64,000 nucleotides of DNA from Streptomyces musisoli (GCF_016741855.1 NZ_JAERRH010000002.1:496001-560000); one strand, 5' to 3'. Shown: positions 35,772-44,680, counted from the first letter of the stretch. A program made the numbers and translations. The notes: generated by a model not told the origin, from the sequence alone.

Positions 35772-37439
35772 TCACGCACGGGCGGTGCGGCAGAGCAGCA
35801 GGCAGATGTCGTCGTCGTGCTCGGAGTCGTGCAGCATCGGCTTGAGCAGCGAGTCCGCCGCCGCGTCCAGATCCGTCAGATCCGCCGCGCGCAGCTTCCC
35901 CATGGCACGGGCGAGCCGGTCGATGCCCGCGTCGATGCCGGCCGAGCGGCGCTCCACCAGACCGTCCGTGTACAGCGCGAGGGTGGACCCCGCCGGCAAC
36001 TCGACGGTGTGCTCCTCGTACTCGTACGGCATCGGAACGCCCAGCATGATTCCCGGCTTCGCCTCCAGCACCCGCACCTCGCCCCGGGGGCCGCGGGCGA
36101 CGGCGGGCGGATGCCCGGCGGCGGCCCACACCACCTCGCGCCCGCCGGGCGTGAACCGGGCGATCGCGCAGGTCGCGTACAGCTCCGGCTCCTGGTGGCG
36201 CAGCATCCGGTGCAGCAGGGTGAGGATCCGCGCCGGGCCGTTGCCCTCGACGGCGTAGGCGCGCAACGCGGTGCGCAGCTGGCCCATGATGACCGCCGCG
36301 CGCAGCCCGTGCCCCGTCACGTCCCCTATCACCGTCAGCACGCTGCCGTCCGGCTGCGGAAAGGCGTCGTACCAGTCGCCGCCGATGTTCAGGCCGTGCG
36401 TCGCCGGCAGATAGCGGGCGGCCAGCGTCAGGCCCGGGGTGGCGGGCAGCTCGGTCAGCTGGGCCCGCTGGAGGGCCTCGGCGACATCCCGGTGCTGCTC
36501 GTACTGGCGGGCGTTGTCCAGGGCGATGCCCGCCCGCCGGGCCAGTTCCAGCAGCATCACGGTGGTGTCCGGGTCGAAGCGGTCGCCGGGCGCGGCCAGC
36601 GTCAGCACACCCTGCACCGTCCGCGCGCCCACCGGCAGGCACAGCAGCGGCCGGTCCGGGAAGAGCGCCGAGGCCGGCAGGTCGTCCACGCCCGGGAGTT
36701 CACCGAGGTGGGGGCCCGCGTGCTGGGGACGGCCGGTGCGTGCCGCCGTCACCGTGGCCGCCGCCCGCTCGCCCGCCGGGGTCCGCTCGTCGTCCACGAG
36801 CCACACGTCCACGTGCCGTGCGTACTCCGGGACCAGCAGCTCGGGCAGCCGGCGCAGGATGTCCTCGTGGTCGAGGGAGGTGTTGATGACGGCACTCGCG
36901 TTGGCGAGGAAGGTCAGCAGCCGACGCGCCTTCTCCGCCTCCGCGCGGGCCGCCCGCTCGGCGTCGAGGAGTTCGCGCTGCGCCAGCGCCGCCGCCTCCA
37001 GTTCGGCGTGCAGCGCCAGCACCCCCTGGTTGGTCTGGTGCAGTTCCTCCCGGTGGAGGCGCAGCAGCTCCTCCGTCTCGGCCAGGCTCGCCAGCAGGGC
37101 GGCGGCGTCCTCGTCGGCACCCAGCAGCGCCTCGGCGAGCGGGGCGTCGTCCAGGCGGGGCAGCGGACCGGAGACGGGGGAGGGGCAGACGAGCGTGTGC
37201 TGCCAGGGCTCCGGCCCGCCCAGGGCGACCCGCAGCTCCCGGCCGGGGCCCGTGGTCACGGTCAGTTCGGTGCCGCCCGCGCCGAGGGCGTCCCGCAGCC
37301 GGCCACCGAGCGCGGTCAGGAAGCGGACGCGGTCGAGCGCGGGCACCCCGGCGTGCACGGTGAGCCGCGCGAGCAGCGCACGGGCCCGGGCCGCGTGCGC
37401 CACGGAGGCGATGGTCCAGTTCTCAGAGGCGGCTGTCAT
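35772..37439 (-). CDS. GAF-domain SpoIIE/RsbU-type PP2C phosphatase
   Basis: A 555-residue cytoplasmic phosphatase, last gene of the stressosome operon. A weak N-terminal domain comes first. An Ala/Glu-rich coiled coil at about 130-190 (EELLRLHREELHQTNQGVLA, AEKARRLLTFLANAS) leads to a GAF domain (about 190-330). The C-terminal PP2C-SpoIIE domain starts YLPATHGLNIGGDWYDAF, with metal Asp in GGDWYD, VIGDVTGHG and LALYTDGLVE. Such proteins dephosphorylate anti-anti-sigma factors when the partner switch is activated, so the target is expected to be a STAS protein. The ATG at 37439 overlaps the preceding gene's end by 17 bp, implying coupled translation; it has no strong ribosome site of its own. 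Confidence 0.9.
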   Translation of the reverse strand: MTAASENWTIASVAHAARARALLARLTVHAGVPALDRVRFLTALGGRLRDALGAGGTELTVTTGPGRELRVALGGPEPWQHTLVCPSPVSGPLPRLDDAPLAEALLGADEDAAALLASLAETEELLRLHREELHQTNQGVLALHAELEAAALAQRELLDAERAARAEAEKARRLLTFLANASAVINTSLDHEDILRRLPELLVPEYARHVDVWLVDDERTPAGERAAATVTAARTGRPQHAGPHLGELPGVDDLPASALFPDRPLLCLPVGARTVQGVLTLAAPGDRFDPDTTVMLLELARRAGIALDNARQYEQHRDVAEALQRAQLTELPATPGLTLAARYLPATHGLNIGGDWYDAFPQPDGSVLTVIGDVTGHGLRAAVIMGQLRTALRAYAVEGNGPARILTLLHRMLRHQEPELYATCAIARFTPGGREVVWAAAGHPPAVARGPRGEVRVLEAKPGIMLGVPMPYEYEEHTVELPAGSTLALYTDGLVERRSAGIDAGIDRLARAMGKLRAADLTDLDAAADSLLKPMLHDSEHDDDICLLLCRTARA

Positions 37440-38484
37440 GGGCGCTGGTCCGGCGGTCGGGGGCCAGTACGGCCACGCTGGTGTCGTCGCGTACGGGGCG
37501 GGCCGGGCTGCCTGCGTCGCGCAGGATCGCCGCGGCCACCACCGACGGGTCGTGGGCGAGCAGCCGGGGGTCCTCCGGCGGCGCCCACCGGCTGGGCAGT
37601 CCGTCACTGTGCAGCACAAGCAGACTGTCCCGGTCCCACGGCATCCGGCGCACGGGGATCTGCGCGGGAAAGTACGCCCCGACGATCCCCGGATGGGAGA
37701 CGAGGGACGTCCAGGAGTCCCCGGTGCGCATGCGGGCGCCGACGTTGCCGACTCCGGCGAACGTGAGTTCCGCCCGCTCCGTGTCCACCTGGGCCACCGC
37801 GACCGCGGCCCCCCGGGTGGGCCGCAGCGCCGTGTGCAGCCGGCGCAGGATGTCCGCGGGCGGCAGGTGAGCGGTGTGGCGGAACTCCGTCACCGCCGCG
37901 GTGGAGGCGTGCGCGGCCTTCGGGCCGTGGCCGAGACCGTCCGCGAGCAACAGCGTCCGCAGCGTCCCGGAGCGCACCCAGGCCCAGGCGTCACCGCACT
38001 GTTCGGCCAGACCGAGGGCGACCGCGATCCCGCCCGCCGGCACCTGCGCCGGGCGTGCCCCGCGTACGCCGGGCTCCGGGTCGATCCGGGCCGTGGCCAC
38101 CGTCCCCCGGCCCGGCAGGCTGTACAGATGGAAGGCGCTGGCGCTGCGCCGGCAGCTGCCCAGACCGGCGCCGAGCGAGCCGGGGGCGGTCGAGTAGCCG
38201 TCCCGCAGCGCGGCGTCCACATCGGCGATGCCCGGCCCGTGATCCAGCGAGAACAGCTGCACGGACGGGCCCGCCCCGCCGTCCGGCCGCTCCACGAGGT
38301 TCGTCACCATGCGGCCCCCGCCGGCGTGCTTGAGCAGGTTGGTGGCCAGCTCGGTGGCGACCAGCTCCGCGATCGCGGTGCGCGGCGCGGCCAGCCCCGC
38401 CTCCCCGCACGCCTCACGGGCCGCGATCCGGGCGTCCCGGACCCGCGTGGAGTCGTGCACCGGGATCTCCCACACCCGGCTCAT
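37423..38484 (-). CDS. RsbT-like kinase fused to PP2C-SpoIIE phosphatase domain
   Basis: A 353-residue bifunctional protein. Residues about 1-135 are an anti-sigma-type GHKL kinase domain (N-box IAELVATELATNLLKHAGGG, then FSLDHGPGIADVD, then GSLGAGLGSCRRSASAF). Residues about 150-345 form a compact PP2C domain like RsbX (LLADGLGHGPKAAHASTA, LTFAGVGNVGA, LVLHSDGLPSRW, RDDTSVAVLA). This fusion joins kinase and phosphatase activities that act on RsbR/RsbS STAS proteins. It starts four bases before the rsbT stop (ATGA overlap) and overlaps the next gene by 17 bp. The G1 box (DHGPGI) and Asn of the N-box are intact, so kinase activity is plausible. Confidence 0.88.
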   Translation of the reverse strand: MSRVWEIPVHDSTRVRDARIAAREACGEAGLAAPRTAIAELVATELATNLLKHAGGGRMVTNLVERPDGGAGPSVQLFSLDHGPGIADVDAALRDGYSTAPGSLGAGLGSCRRSASAFHLYSLPGRGTVATARIDPEPGVRGARPAQVPAGGIAVALGLAEQCGDAWAWVRSGTLRTLLLADGLGHGPKAAHASTAAVTEFRHTAHLPPADILRRLHTALRPTRGAAVAVAQVDTERAELTFAGVGNVGARMRTGDSWTSLVSHPGIVGAYFPAQIPVRRMPWDRDSLLVLHSDGLPSRWAPPEDPRLLAHDPSVVAAAILRDAGSPARPVRDDTSVAVLAPDRRTSAHDSRL

Positions 38485-38927
38485 CCCACCCCCGGACGGG
38501 ACGCGGGCACCTGAGTCACCCAGGCGACGGCCGTGATCGTGGTGCCCCGGCCCGGCTCGGTGTCGACGGCGAACTCGTGCACCAGCCGCCGGGCACCGCT
38601 CAGCCCGAGCCCCAGGCCGCCGCCGGTGGTGTACCCGTCGGTCATGGCCAGTTCCAGGTCGCGGATGCCGGGACCGCTGTCGATGAAGCACATCTCGAGA
38701 CCCCGGGTACGGCCGTTGTCCAAAGGCCTGATCTCGACCCGGCCGCCGCCGCCGTGCACCAGCGTGTTGCGGGCCAGCTCGCTCGCCGCCGTGACCAGCT
38801 TGGTCTGCTGCACCAGGCCGAAGCCGAGAGCCGCCGCGCACTGCCTCACCTGCTGCCGCACCCAGGCCAGATCCGCGTCCGAGCCGATGGGCAGGCTCGT
38901 CGCGGACGCCTGGCCGGACCACTGCAT
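38481..38927 (-). CDS. rsbT: RsbT-type serine kinase / switch protein
   Basis: A 148-residue single-domain GHKL kinase of the stressosome type. N-box: TKLVTAASELARNTLVHGGG; G1: FIDSGPGIRDLELAMTDGY; G2: TTGGGLGLGLSGARRLVHEF. In Bacillus, RsbT is held by the RsbR-RsbS stressosome, phosphorylates them on stress, is released, and activates an RsbU-type phosphatase; the two downstream phosphatase genes fit that scheme. The ATG (38927-38925) shares one base with the rsbS stop (TGATG), and the gene ends in an ATGA overlap with the next. Confidence 0.92.
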   Translation of the reverse strand: MQWSGQASATSLPIGSDADLAWVRQQVRQCAAALGFGLVQQTKLVTAASELARNTLVHGGGGRVEIRPLDNGRTRGLEMCFIDSGPGIRDLELAMTDGYTTGGGLGLGLSGARRLVHEFAVDTEPGRGTTITAVAWVTQVPASRPGVG

Positions 38928-39307
38928 CAGCTTCCCCCCTGGGACAGCAGTTCCATGGCGCGGTCGACGTCCAGGGCGGTGACCAGGCCGCGCAGCGTGA
39001 GGCCCAGCTCGACCAGGGTGATCGCCACCGCGGGCCGCATCCCGGCCAGGACCGTACGGGCGGCCAGCAGCCGGGCCGTGGAGGCGATCTCCGCGAGCAC
39101 CCGGCCGAGGAAGGAGTCGACGATGTCCACCCCGGAGATGTCGATCACCACCCCGGTCACCCGGCTGGTGGAGATGCGTTGGGTGATGTCGTGCTGGAGC
39201 TGCTCGGCCATCCCGTCGTGCAACTCGCCCTGGAGGGAGACCAGCAGGACGTCACCCAGGGCGAGCACCGGCACCTGGGACGGCTGGATGGGAGTGGGCT
39301 GGTTCAC
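38927..39307 (-). CDS. rsbS: RsbS-type STAS stressosome scaffold
   Basis: A 126-residue single STAS-domain protein. The core is VLALGDVLLVSLQGELHDGM, VTGVVIDISGVDIVDSFLGR (Ser following IVD is the phospho-acceptor position in RsbS) and ARTVLAGMRPAVAITLVELG. It assembles with RsbR into the stressosome that binds RsbT. The GTG start at 39307 lies in a GTGA overlap with the rsbR stop, so translation is coupled. Gene order R-S-T matches Bacillus. Confidence 0.92.
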   Translation of the reverse strand: MNQPTPIQPSQVPVLALGDVLLVSLQGELHDGMAEQLQHDITQRISTSRVTGVVIDISGVDIVDSFLGRVLAEIASTARLLAARTVLAGMRPAVAITLVELGLTLRGLVTALDVDRAMELLSQGGS

Positions 39308-40197
39308 CGGGCGCTCGCACCCGCGTCCGTACGGGACACCTCGATGCCCTGCTTGCCCAGCGCGTAGGCCAGCGCGTCGGACAGCGAGGCCCGGGTGAGC
39401 ACCGAGCCCAGGTCGATGCCGAGCTGCACGATGGTCTGTGCGATGGCGGGGCGGATACCGGAGACGATGCACTCGGCCCCCATCAGCCGTGCGGCCGCGA
39501 CCGTCTTCATCAGGTGCTGTGCGACGAGGGAGTCCACGGTCGGCACCCCGGTGATGTCCAGGATGGCGTACCGGGCCCGCTGGTCGACGATGGCCTCCAG
39601 CAGCGACTCCATCACGATCTGGCTGCGCGCGCTGTCCAGTGTCCCGATCAGCGGCACGGCGACCGTGCCCTCCCACAGCTTGATGACCGGGGTGGCCACT
39701 TCGAGCAGCTGCTGCCGCTGCCGTTCGATCAGCTCCGCGTTCGCGTCCAGCGCCGTCTCCATCACCACCAGGCGCAGCGTGCCCAGCAGCAGGGTCAGCG
39801 CCAGCACACATTCCTGAGCCTGCGGGGCCGCGGGGTCGGCGAACTCCTCGAGCAGCAGGTCGACGGCGGGCCCGCGCAGTCCGGCCACCTCGCCGGCGAT
39901 CTGGGCCGGCGTGGACCCGCCGCGGGCCCGGGTGGCGGCCATGCGCCCCAACTGATCGCGCACGGTGCCGAAGCCGGGAGCCGCGATGTCCTCCAGCCTT
40001 CCGCTGACGGCCACTTCGGACAGCGCCTCCAGCACGGCCTTGCACGCCTCGACCGCCTCGTCGCGGGAGACGGTGAAGACCGTGCGGAACAAGGGGGCGT
40101 CGGCCCAGCGTTGGGCGACCTGCTCCTTGCGCCGTTCCAGGAAGGAACTCACCACCTGCGGTGCCGATTCGGCCGCGTCCTGCTCGGACACTGTCAT
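39304..40197 (-). CDS. rsbR: RsbR-type stressosome sensor/scaffold
   Basis: A 297-residue protein, first gene of the operon. The N-terminal about 150 residues are helical and resemble the non-haem globin-like sensor domain of RsbR paralogues (SSFLERRKEQVAQRWADAPL). A linker (IERQRQQLLEVATPVIKLWE) leads to a C-terminal STAS domain (LIGTLDSARSQIVMESLLEA, YAILDITGVPTVDSLVAQHL, ECIVSGIRPAIAQTIVQLGI). The Thr/Ser residues around PTVDS are candidate RsbT phosphorylation sites. The ATG at 40197 follows GAGGAGAGG closely. It likely perceives a physical or chemical stress and passes it through RsbT to the two phosphatases; which sigma factor lies downstream is not shown by this window. Confidence 0.9.
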   Translation of the reverse strand: MTVSEQDAAESAPQVVSSFLERRKEQVAQRWADAPLFRTVFTVSRDEAVEACKAVLEALSEVAVSGRLEDIAAPGFGTVRDQLGRMAATRARGGSTPAQIAGEVAGLRGPAVDLLLEEFADPAAPQAQECVLALTLLLGTLRLVVMETALDANAELIERQRQQLLEVATPVIKLWEGTVAVPLIGTLDSARSQIVMESLLEAIVDQRARYAILDITGVPTVDSLVAQHLMKTVAAARLMGAECIVSGIRPAIAQTIVQLGIDLGSVLTRASLSDALAYALGKQGIEVSRTDAGASAR

Positions 40198-40750
40198 CCT
40201 CTCCTCTCGCACAGCCAGGTGCGCCGGTAGGCCGGCTCCCCGAAGTCGATCATTGCCGGCCGCCCACCGTAACCTCCGGCGTCCGGCCTGGCCAATCCCG
40301 CTGCCTTCTCACCGCGGTGGCAGTAACTACCCGGCAAATCCTGGCAGTTGGTGCAACCGCGGCATACCGGGCGAGACGGTGGCGAAGCGGGGCGTCCGGG
40401 CCGGCCGGCGCAACGCCGGGCACGCCGGCGACGGCCTCGTACCGGTGCCCGCCGTGCCGCGGACCGCCGGCGGGCAGGGGCGGGGGACGGTCCCGCCGGC
40501 GTCCGCCGGCTCCCCCCGCTCTGCTTCCCGCGCACGTCGACTCGGCTCCTTCGGTGCGTTCCAACGGTGCCGGCCCGCCGGGGTGCGCCGCCGGGCCGGT
40601 GTCGATCAGCCGCCTACCCCGAAAGCCGCGGGACTCTCCTCGCTGTTGCGGACGTCACCCGAGCGTGCGACCGGCCGCGGCCCGCCGGCCGGCGGGTGAC
40701 GCGGCGGGCGGGCCGGATGTGCCACGCCTCGGGGCGGGTGGCGGGTGGTG
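40198..40750. other. Intergenic region, no gene seen
   Basis: This stretch lies between the rsbR start and the stop of the acyltransferase gene on the same strand. It must hold the stressosome operon promoter, but no clear -35/-10 or GGGTAC-type sequence could be assigned. The segment 40310-40350 is the least G+C-rich and the likeliest promoter site. The rest is G+C-rich low-complexity sequence, with CCGGCGG-type inverted repeats around 40660-40700 that could terminate one of the units. Confidence 0.5.
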
Positions 40751-41923
40751 TCAGTCGCGCACCGGTGCCGGGGCCTCGCGGCGGGCCGGCTCCGGCGGCG
40801 CGGCCGGCCGGCGGCGGCGCAGCAGCAGTCGCCGCGCCGGGCACTCCACCGCCTCGTACAGCACCCATGCCAGGGCGAGCGACACGGCGAACGCGGCCGC
40901 GGTGACGGCCACTCCGCCCAGCGCGCCGAACCGCGGCTTCGTACCCAGCAGGGAGGTCCCGGCGCGCAGCACCAGCAGATGGATCATGTAGAAGGCGAAC
41001 GACAGCTCCCCGAGCCGCACCATCCACCCGCGCCGCCACAGGGACGGCAGCCCGTGCAGGTCCGCGACCGCCGCCGCGGGGATGAGCAGGGCGAACCCGG
41101 TGATGGTGCACACGGTCGCGGGATAGCCGCCGTGCGTGGCCTGCGGGACCAGGAAGAAGCCGATGACGGCCAGGGCCAGCGACGCCTCCATGCCGGGTCC
41201 GCGCCAGCGGCCCAGCAGTACCAGCCGGGCGCTGACCGCACCGAGCACGAACTCGGGCAGCCGCGCGGCGGGGAACGAGTAGATCGAGTGGGACCACCAG
41301 TGGTGCAGGTCCGTCCAGGCCAGCACCAGCATCGCCGCCACCGACAGCGCGCCCAGGGCGGTGGAGCCGCGCGCTCCGAGCCGGCGCAGCAGCAGGATCA
41401 GCAGCGGGAAGGCGGCGTAGAAGAACGCCTCGCAGGCCAGGGACCAGCTCACCGGGTTCAGCGTCTGCCACCACGGCTGCCACCAGGCATGCAGCAGCAG
41501 CGCGTTCGCGAGGGCCTGCTTCGGCGTCGGCCGCGGCTGGTGCAGCAGCGTGTACGCCACCACGAACGCGACCACGAGGGAGACCAGGTGCACCGGGTAG
41601 ATGCGTGCGATGCGCCGCCGCCAGAAGGCGAGTACCCGGTCGTGGGGCCGGGCCGACCAGGTCAGGACGAATCCGGACAGCACGAAGAAGAAGGACACTC
41701 CGGTGGCTCCGGGGCCGAAGCCCCAGTTCACGAGGCGGCCGCCCGTGCCGCCGAAGTAGCCGAAGTTGTTCACGTGCAGTCCGAACACCAGCAGCGCCGC
41801 CATCCAGCGCAGTCCGGTGAGCGACGGCAGGGAGGGCAGGACGGCCGGTGGGGAGGACCCGGCGGGCGCCGCGCCGGTCGGGGCGGGCGGTGTCCGCTGC
41901 GCCAGGGTCGTCACCGTGGTCAT
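40751..41923 (-). CDS. Membrane acyltransferase, OafA/YrhL family (acyltransferase 3)
   Basis: A 390-residue integral membrane protein with about ten hydrophobic helices. The N-terminal signature LTGLRWMAALLVFGLHVNNF carries the conserved His of helix 1. FFFVLSGFVLTWSARPHDRV, RRRIARIYPVHLVSL and WSLACEAFFYAAFPLLI are the other family hallmarks. These proteins transfer acetyl or other acyl groups to extracytoplasmic sugars, lipids or natural products. The acceptor is unknown and no glycan genes flank it. The ATG at 41923 has AGGTGA upstream; a GTG one codon earlier is also possible. Both termini are Pro/Ala/Arg-rich and presumably cytoplasmic. Confidence 0.9.
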   Translation of the reverse strand: MTTVTTLAQRTPPAPTGAAPAGSSPPAVLPSLPSLTGLRWMAALLVFGLHVNNFGYFGGTGGRLVNWGFGPGATGVSFFFVLSGFVLTWSARPHDRVLAFWRRRIARIYPVHLVSLVVAFVVAYTLLHQPRPTPKQALANALLLHAWWQPWWQTLNPVSWSLACEAFFYAAFPLLILLLRRLGARGSTALGALSVAAMLVLAWTDLHHWWSHSIYSFPAARLPEFVLGAVSARLVLLGRWRGPGMEASLALAVIGFFLVPQATHGGYPATVCTITGFALLIPAAAVADLHGLPSLWRRGWMVRLGELSFAFYMIHLLVLRAGTSLLGTKPRFGALGGVAVTAAAFAVSLALAWVLYEAVECPARRLLLRRRRPAAPPEPARREAPAPVRD

Positions 41924-42218
41924 CACATCACCTGCATCTGGAGGTTCGCGTGGGGCATGAAGGGGAACGTTGCCCGTTCACTCCAGGTCAATCGCGTCGG
42001 GTGGCAAACTTCACACTGCTGCCGAACGACAGACCGCCGTGTATGCCACGGACGGCGGGACCGGGTGCACCCACACGAGTGAGGATGCACGGTGCGGTGA
42101 CAGGGCGCCCGACGATGCGGGGCGTGCACACCCGTGCGGCGGGCCCCGGGCCTAAGAGGCGGAGTTGGACCCGATCCGGCGGTCAGGAGGCCCGGGGCCG
42201 CCGCCGGCCTGAGGTGGA

Positions 42219-43412
42219 TCAGGCCGCCGCGCCCGGCCGGGCCAGGGCCTCGACCAGCTGGTCCCGGGTCATCTTCGACCGTCCCGGTACGTCGGCGGCG
42301 GTCGCCCGCTCGTAGAGCTCCGCCTTCGACAGGGCGGCCAGGTCCTCGCTGCTCCCACGGCGGCGGGCCGACTTGCCACGTGCGGCCTCCTTGCCGCCCG
42401 CGGTCTCCTTGCCGCCCGCGGTCTCCTTCCCGCGTGAGACCTCCCTCCGGCCTGCAGTCTCCTTCCCGCGTGGGGTCTTGCTCCGGCCTGCGGTCTCCTT
42501 CCCGCGTGAGGTCTTGCTCCGGCCTGCGGTCTCCTTCCCGCGTGAGGTCTTGCTCCGCGAGGCCGACCCCTCGCCCGACGTCTCCTCCCGGTCGGTGTCC
42601 TGCTTCCCGCGGCCACCTCCGCGGCCCCGGGAGCGGCTCTGCTCGACGCTGCGGCTGAGCACCTCCATGAGGTCGATGACGTTGGTCGACTCCGGCGGCT
42701 CCGGTTCGCCGACGACCTCCTCGCCCTCACGCTTCGCCGCGACGAGCCGCTTTACGCGCTCCTCGTAGGTGTCGTGGTAGTCGCCCGGATCCCAGTCGAT
42801 GGTGAGGGCGTCGATCAGCTGCTCGGCGGTCCGCAGCTCCTTGCTGTCGGACTTCGCGCCCAGCTGCGGCAGTTCGGGCACCACATCGGCGGGGTCGCGC
42901 ACCTCGTCGGACCAGTGCAGGGTGTGCAGGACGAGGACGCCCGGCTGCGCGCGCAGCGCGGTCAGGTACTCCTTGCCGCGCATGGTGAGCGTGGCGATCC
43001 CGGCCTTGTCCGAGCGGTCCAGAGCCGCCCGCATCAGCTCGTAGACCTTGCCGTACTCCTTGCCGCGCGGGCCGACGTAGTACGTGCGGCCGAAGTAGAC
43101 GGGCTCGACCTGGTGGAGGTCGACGAAGCCGGCCAGGTCGATCACCTTCGACCGCCCCGGCGAGATCTCCTCCAGCTCCTGCGGCTCCACGACGACGTAC
43201 TCGCCCTCCTCCAGTTCGTACCCCTTGACGATCTTGTCGGTGTCGACTTCCTTGCCGGTGCGCTCGTTGACCCGCTTGTTGCGGATCCGGTCCGAGGTGC
43301 CGCGCTGCAACTGGTGGAAGTGCACCGTGTGGTCCTCGGTGGCCGTGTACAGCCCCACGGGCAGGGTGACCAGCCCGAAGGTCAGGACACCGGTCCAGAC
43401 CGGTCTCGCCAT
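42219..43412 (-). CDS. ku: Ku DNA end-binding protein with repeat-expanded C-terminal tail
   Basis: A 397-residue bacterial Ku for non-homologous end joining. The core Ku fold covers about 1-255 (MARPVWTGVLTFGLVTLPVG, TDKIVKGYELEEGEYVVVEP, VDLHQVEPVYFGRTYYV, YVYELMRAAL-type helix KVYELMRAALDRSDKAGI). An extended basic tail follows, with a 12-residue repeat RSKTSRGKETAG in four near-copies and then GGKETA copies, encoded by 36-bp DNA repeats at 42421-42558. The tail ends in a small SAP/Rho-N-like helical module (LAALSKAELYERATAADVPG ... QLVEAL) that may contact DNA. The tail length is probably strain-variable. A coiled-coil gene lies 24 bp upstream and may be co-transcribed. Confidence 0.95.
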   Translation of the reverse strand: MARPVWTGVLTFGLVTLPVGLYTATEDHTVHFHQLQRGTSDRIRNKRVNERTGKEVDTDKIVKGYELEEGEYVVVEPQELEEISPGRSKVIDLAGFVDLHQVEPVYFGRTYYVGPRGKEYGKVYELMRAALDRSDKAGIATLTMRGKEYLTALRAQPGVLVLHTLHWSDEVRDPADVVPELPQLGAKSDSKELRTAEQLIDALTIDWDPGDYHDTYEERVKRLVAAKREGEEVVGEPEPPESTNVIDLMEVLSRSVEQSRSRGRGGGRGKQDTDREETSGEGSASRSKTSRGKETAGRSKTSRGKETAGRSKTPRGKETAGRREVSRGKETAGGKETAGGKEAARGKSARRRGSSEDLAALSKAELYERATAADVPGRSKMTRDQLVEALARPGAAA

Positions 43413-43436
43413 GGCTCCTCGCCTCCCGTCCCGGGG

Positions 43437-44354
43437 CTAGCCCGCGGCCAGCCGTTCCACCTGCACGGCGGCCGTTCCGGCCCGGCGCCGGGACTCCCGG
43501 GCCGCCCGGTCGGCCCGCCGCGCCCGTTCCCGCGCGTCCCGCGCACCGTCCCGTGCCCGCCGCTGCTCCTCCTCGGCGTGCCGCAGCCGCTCCCGCAGCT
43601 CACCGATGCGTTCCTCCGCACCGGACAGCCGGGCACCGGCCTCGTCCGCCGCCCGCGCGGCGGCATCGGCCTCCTCCTCCCGGGCGCGCAGCTCCCGCTC
43701 GGCCTCGCGGGCCTCCTCGCGGGCCTCGGTGAGGCGTCGACGGCGCTCCGCGTCGTCCGCGCGGTTCTTGCCCGGACGGCGCTCCGTTTCGTCCGCGCGG
43801 TCCTTGCCCCGGGCGGGCGTCCCCGGCTCGGCCGCGGCGGGGGCGGGGGCGGGGCGGCTGCCGAGCACGGCCTCGTCGGCCGCCGGGAACCCGGCCGTCG
43901 AGCTGAGCGGCCGCACCAGCCGGCCCGCCGCCCACTCCCGCGCCGCCCGTGGATCGGCGAGCACGGCGTGCAGGGTCTCCTCCACCTCGCGCTGGACGCC
44001 CTCGCCCACCGCATGCCCGGCCTGCGCCGCCAGCCGCCGGGCCTGCCGGCCCAGCGCGCCGATCACCTCGTTCTGCCGCCGGCTCAGCTTGCGCAGCCGC
44101 GCGCCGTCGAGTTCGCGGTGTGCGCGGCGCAGCTCCTCGCCGAGGCCGAGCAGCGGCCGCACCTCTTCCGGCTGCCGGTGGACGAGCAGATTGCTGGCCC
44201 AGGCGGCCAGGTTCGGCCGCCGCAGCGCGCCGATCTCCTTGGCGAGGGCCTGATCGCCGGCCTTGCGGGCGTCCAGGGCATGGCGGTCACGGGCTGCCAC
44301 GAAGTCCTCCGGCCGCAGCTCGTACAGCTCGTCGGCGACGGCGTCCAGGTCCAC
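43437..44354 (-). CDS. Coiled-coil protein of unknown function, upstream of ku
   Basis: A 305-residue cytoplasmic protein. The N-terminal about 150 residues are helical (DELYELRPEDFVAARDRHAL, EIGALRRPNLAAWASNLLVH, LRRAHRELDGARLRKLSRRQ). An Ala/Pro-rich linker is followed by a strongly charged coiled coil from about 195 to 295 (AREEAREAERELRAREEEAD, GELRERLRHAEEEQRRARDG). The GTG at 44354 has GAGAGGGA well placed. It lies 24 bp upstream of ku on the same strand, so it is probably in one transcript with it. Similar proteins next to ku occur in other Streptomyces as far as I recall; the role, perhaps in DNA repair, is inference. Confidence 0.75.
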   Translation of the reverse strand: MDLDAVADELYELRPEDFVAARDRHALDARKAGDQALAKEIGALRRPNLAAWASNLLVHRQPEEVRPLLGLGEELRRAHRELDGARLRKLSRRQNEVIGALGRQARRLAAQAGHAVGEGVQREVEETLHAVLADPRAAREWAAGRLVRPLSSTAGFPAADEAVLGSRPAPAPAAAEPGTPARGKDRADETERRPGKNRADDAERRRRLTEAREEAREAERELRAREEEADAAARAADEAGARLSGAEERIGELRERLRHAEEEQRRARDGARDARERARRADRAARESRRRAGTAAVQVERLAAG

Positions 44355-44480
44355 GAGCGTCCCTCTCGACGGCCACCACGGTGTGGGAGTCCGAGTTTCT
44401 CACTCGGAGTGGTTCATGTGCCTTATGTGCCTCTTTGTGTGGGGAGGTGCGGACGGCTCTTCACCGGCGCCGGCCCCAGC

Positions 44481-44680
44481 CTTGCGACGCCGGACTCAGC
44501 CTTGCGACGCCGGACTCAGCCGTGCGACGCGGGACTCTGGCCTTTCGACGCCGGACTCAGGGGTGCCCGACCCGGCCTTGCAGTGCCCGCCCCGGCCTTT
44601 CGGTGCCCGCCTCCGCCTCTCGGCGTCGGCGCCTCGCCTTTCGACGTCGATGCCCCGCCTTTCGGCGCCGGATCGCCGTC
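44481..44680. repeat. 20-bp tandem repeat array
   Basis: Four clear units of CTTGCGACGCCGGACTCAGC (44481-44500, 44501-44520, then variants at 44521-44540 and 44541-44560) are followed by more diverged 20-21 bp units to about 44680. They lie in the gap 44355-44747 between divergent genes. There are no unique spacers, so this is not CRISPR. No gene was seen in the gap. Confidence 0.85.

Noticed and set aside
38927..40045. A 372-residue STAS protein with a long N-terminal extension
   Set aside because: The extension is the shadow of rsbR in another frame; the STAS domain begins at the GTG overlapping the rsbR stop.
44481..44680. CRISPR-like array
   Set aside because: Units are contiguous with no unique spacers, diverge gradually and have no cas genes nearby.
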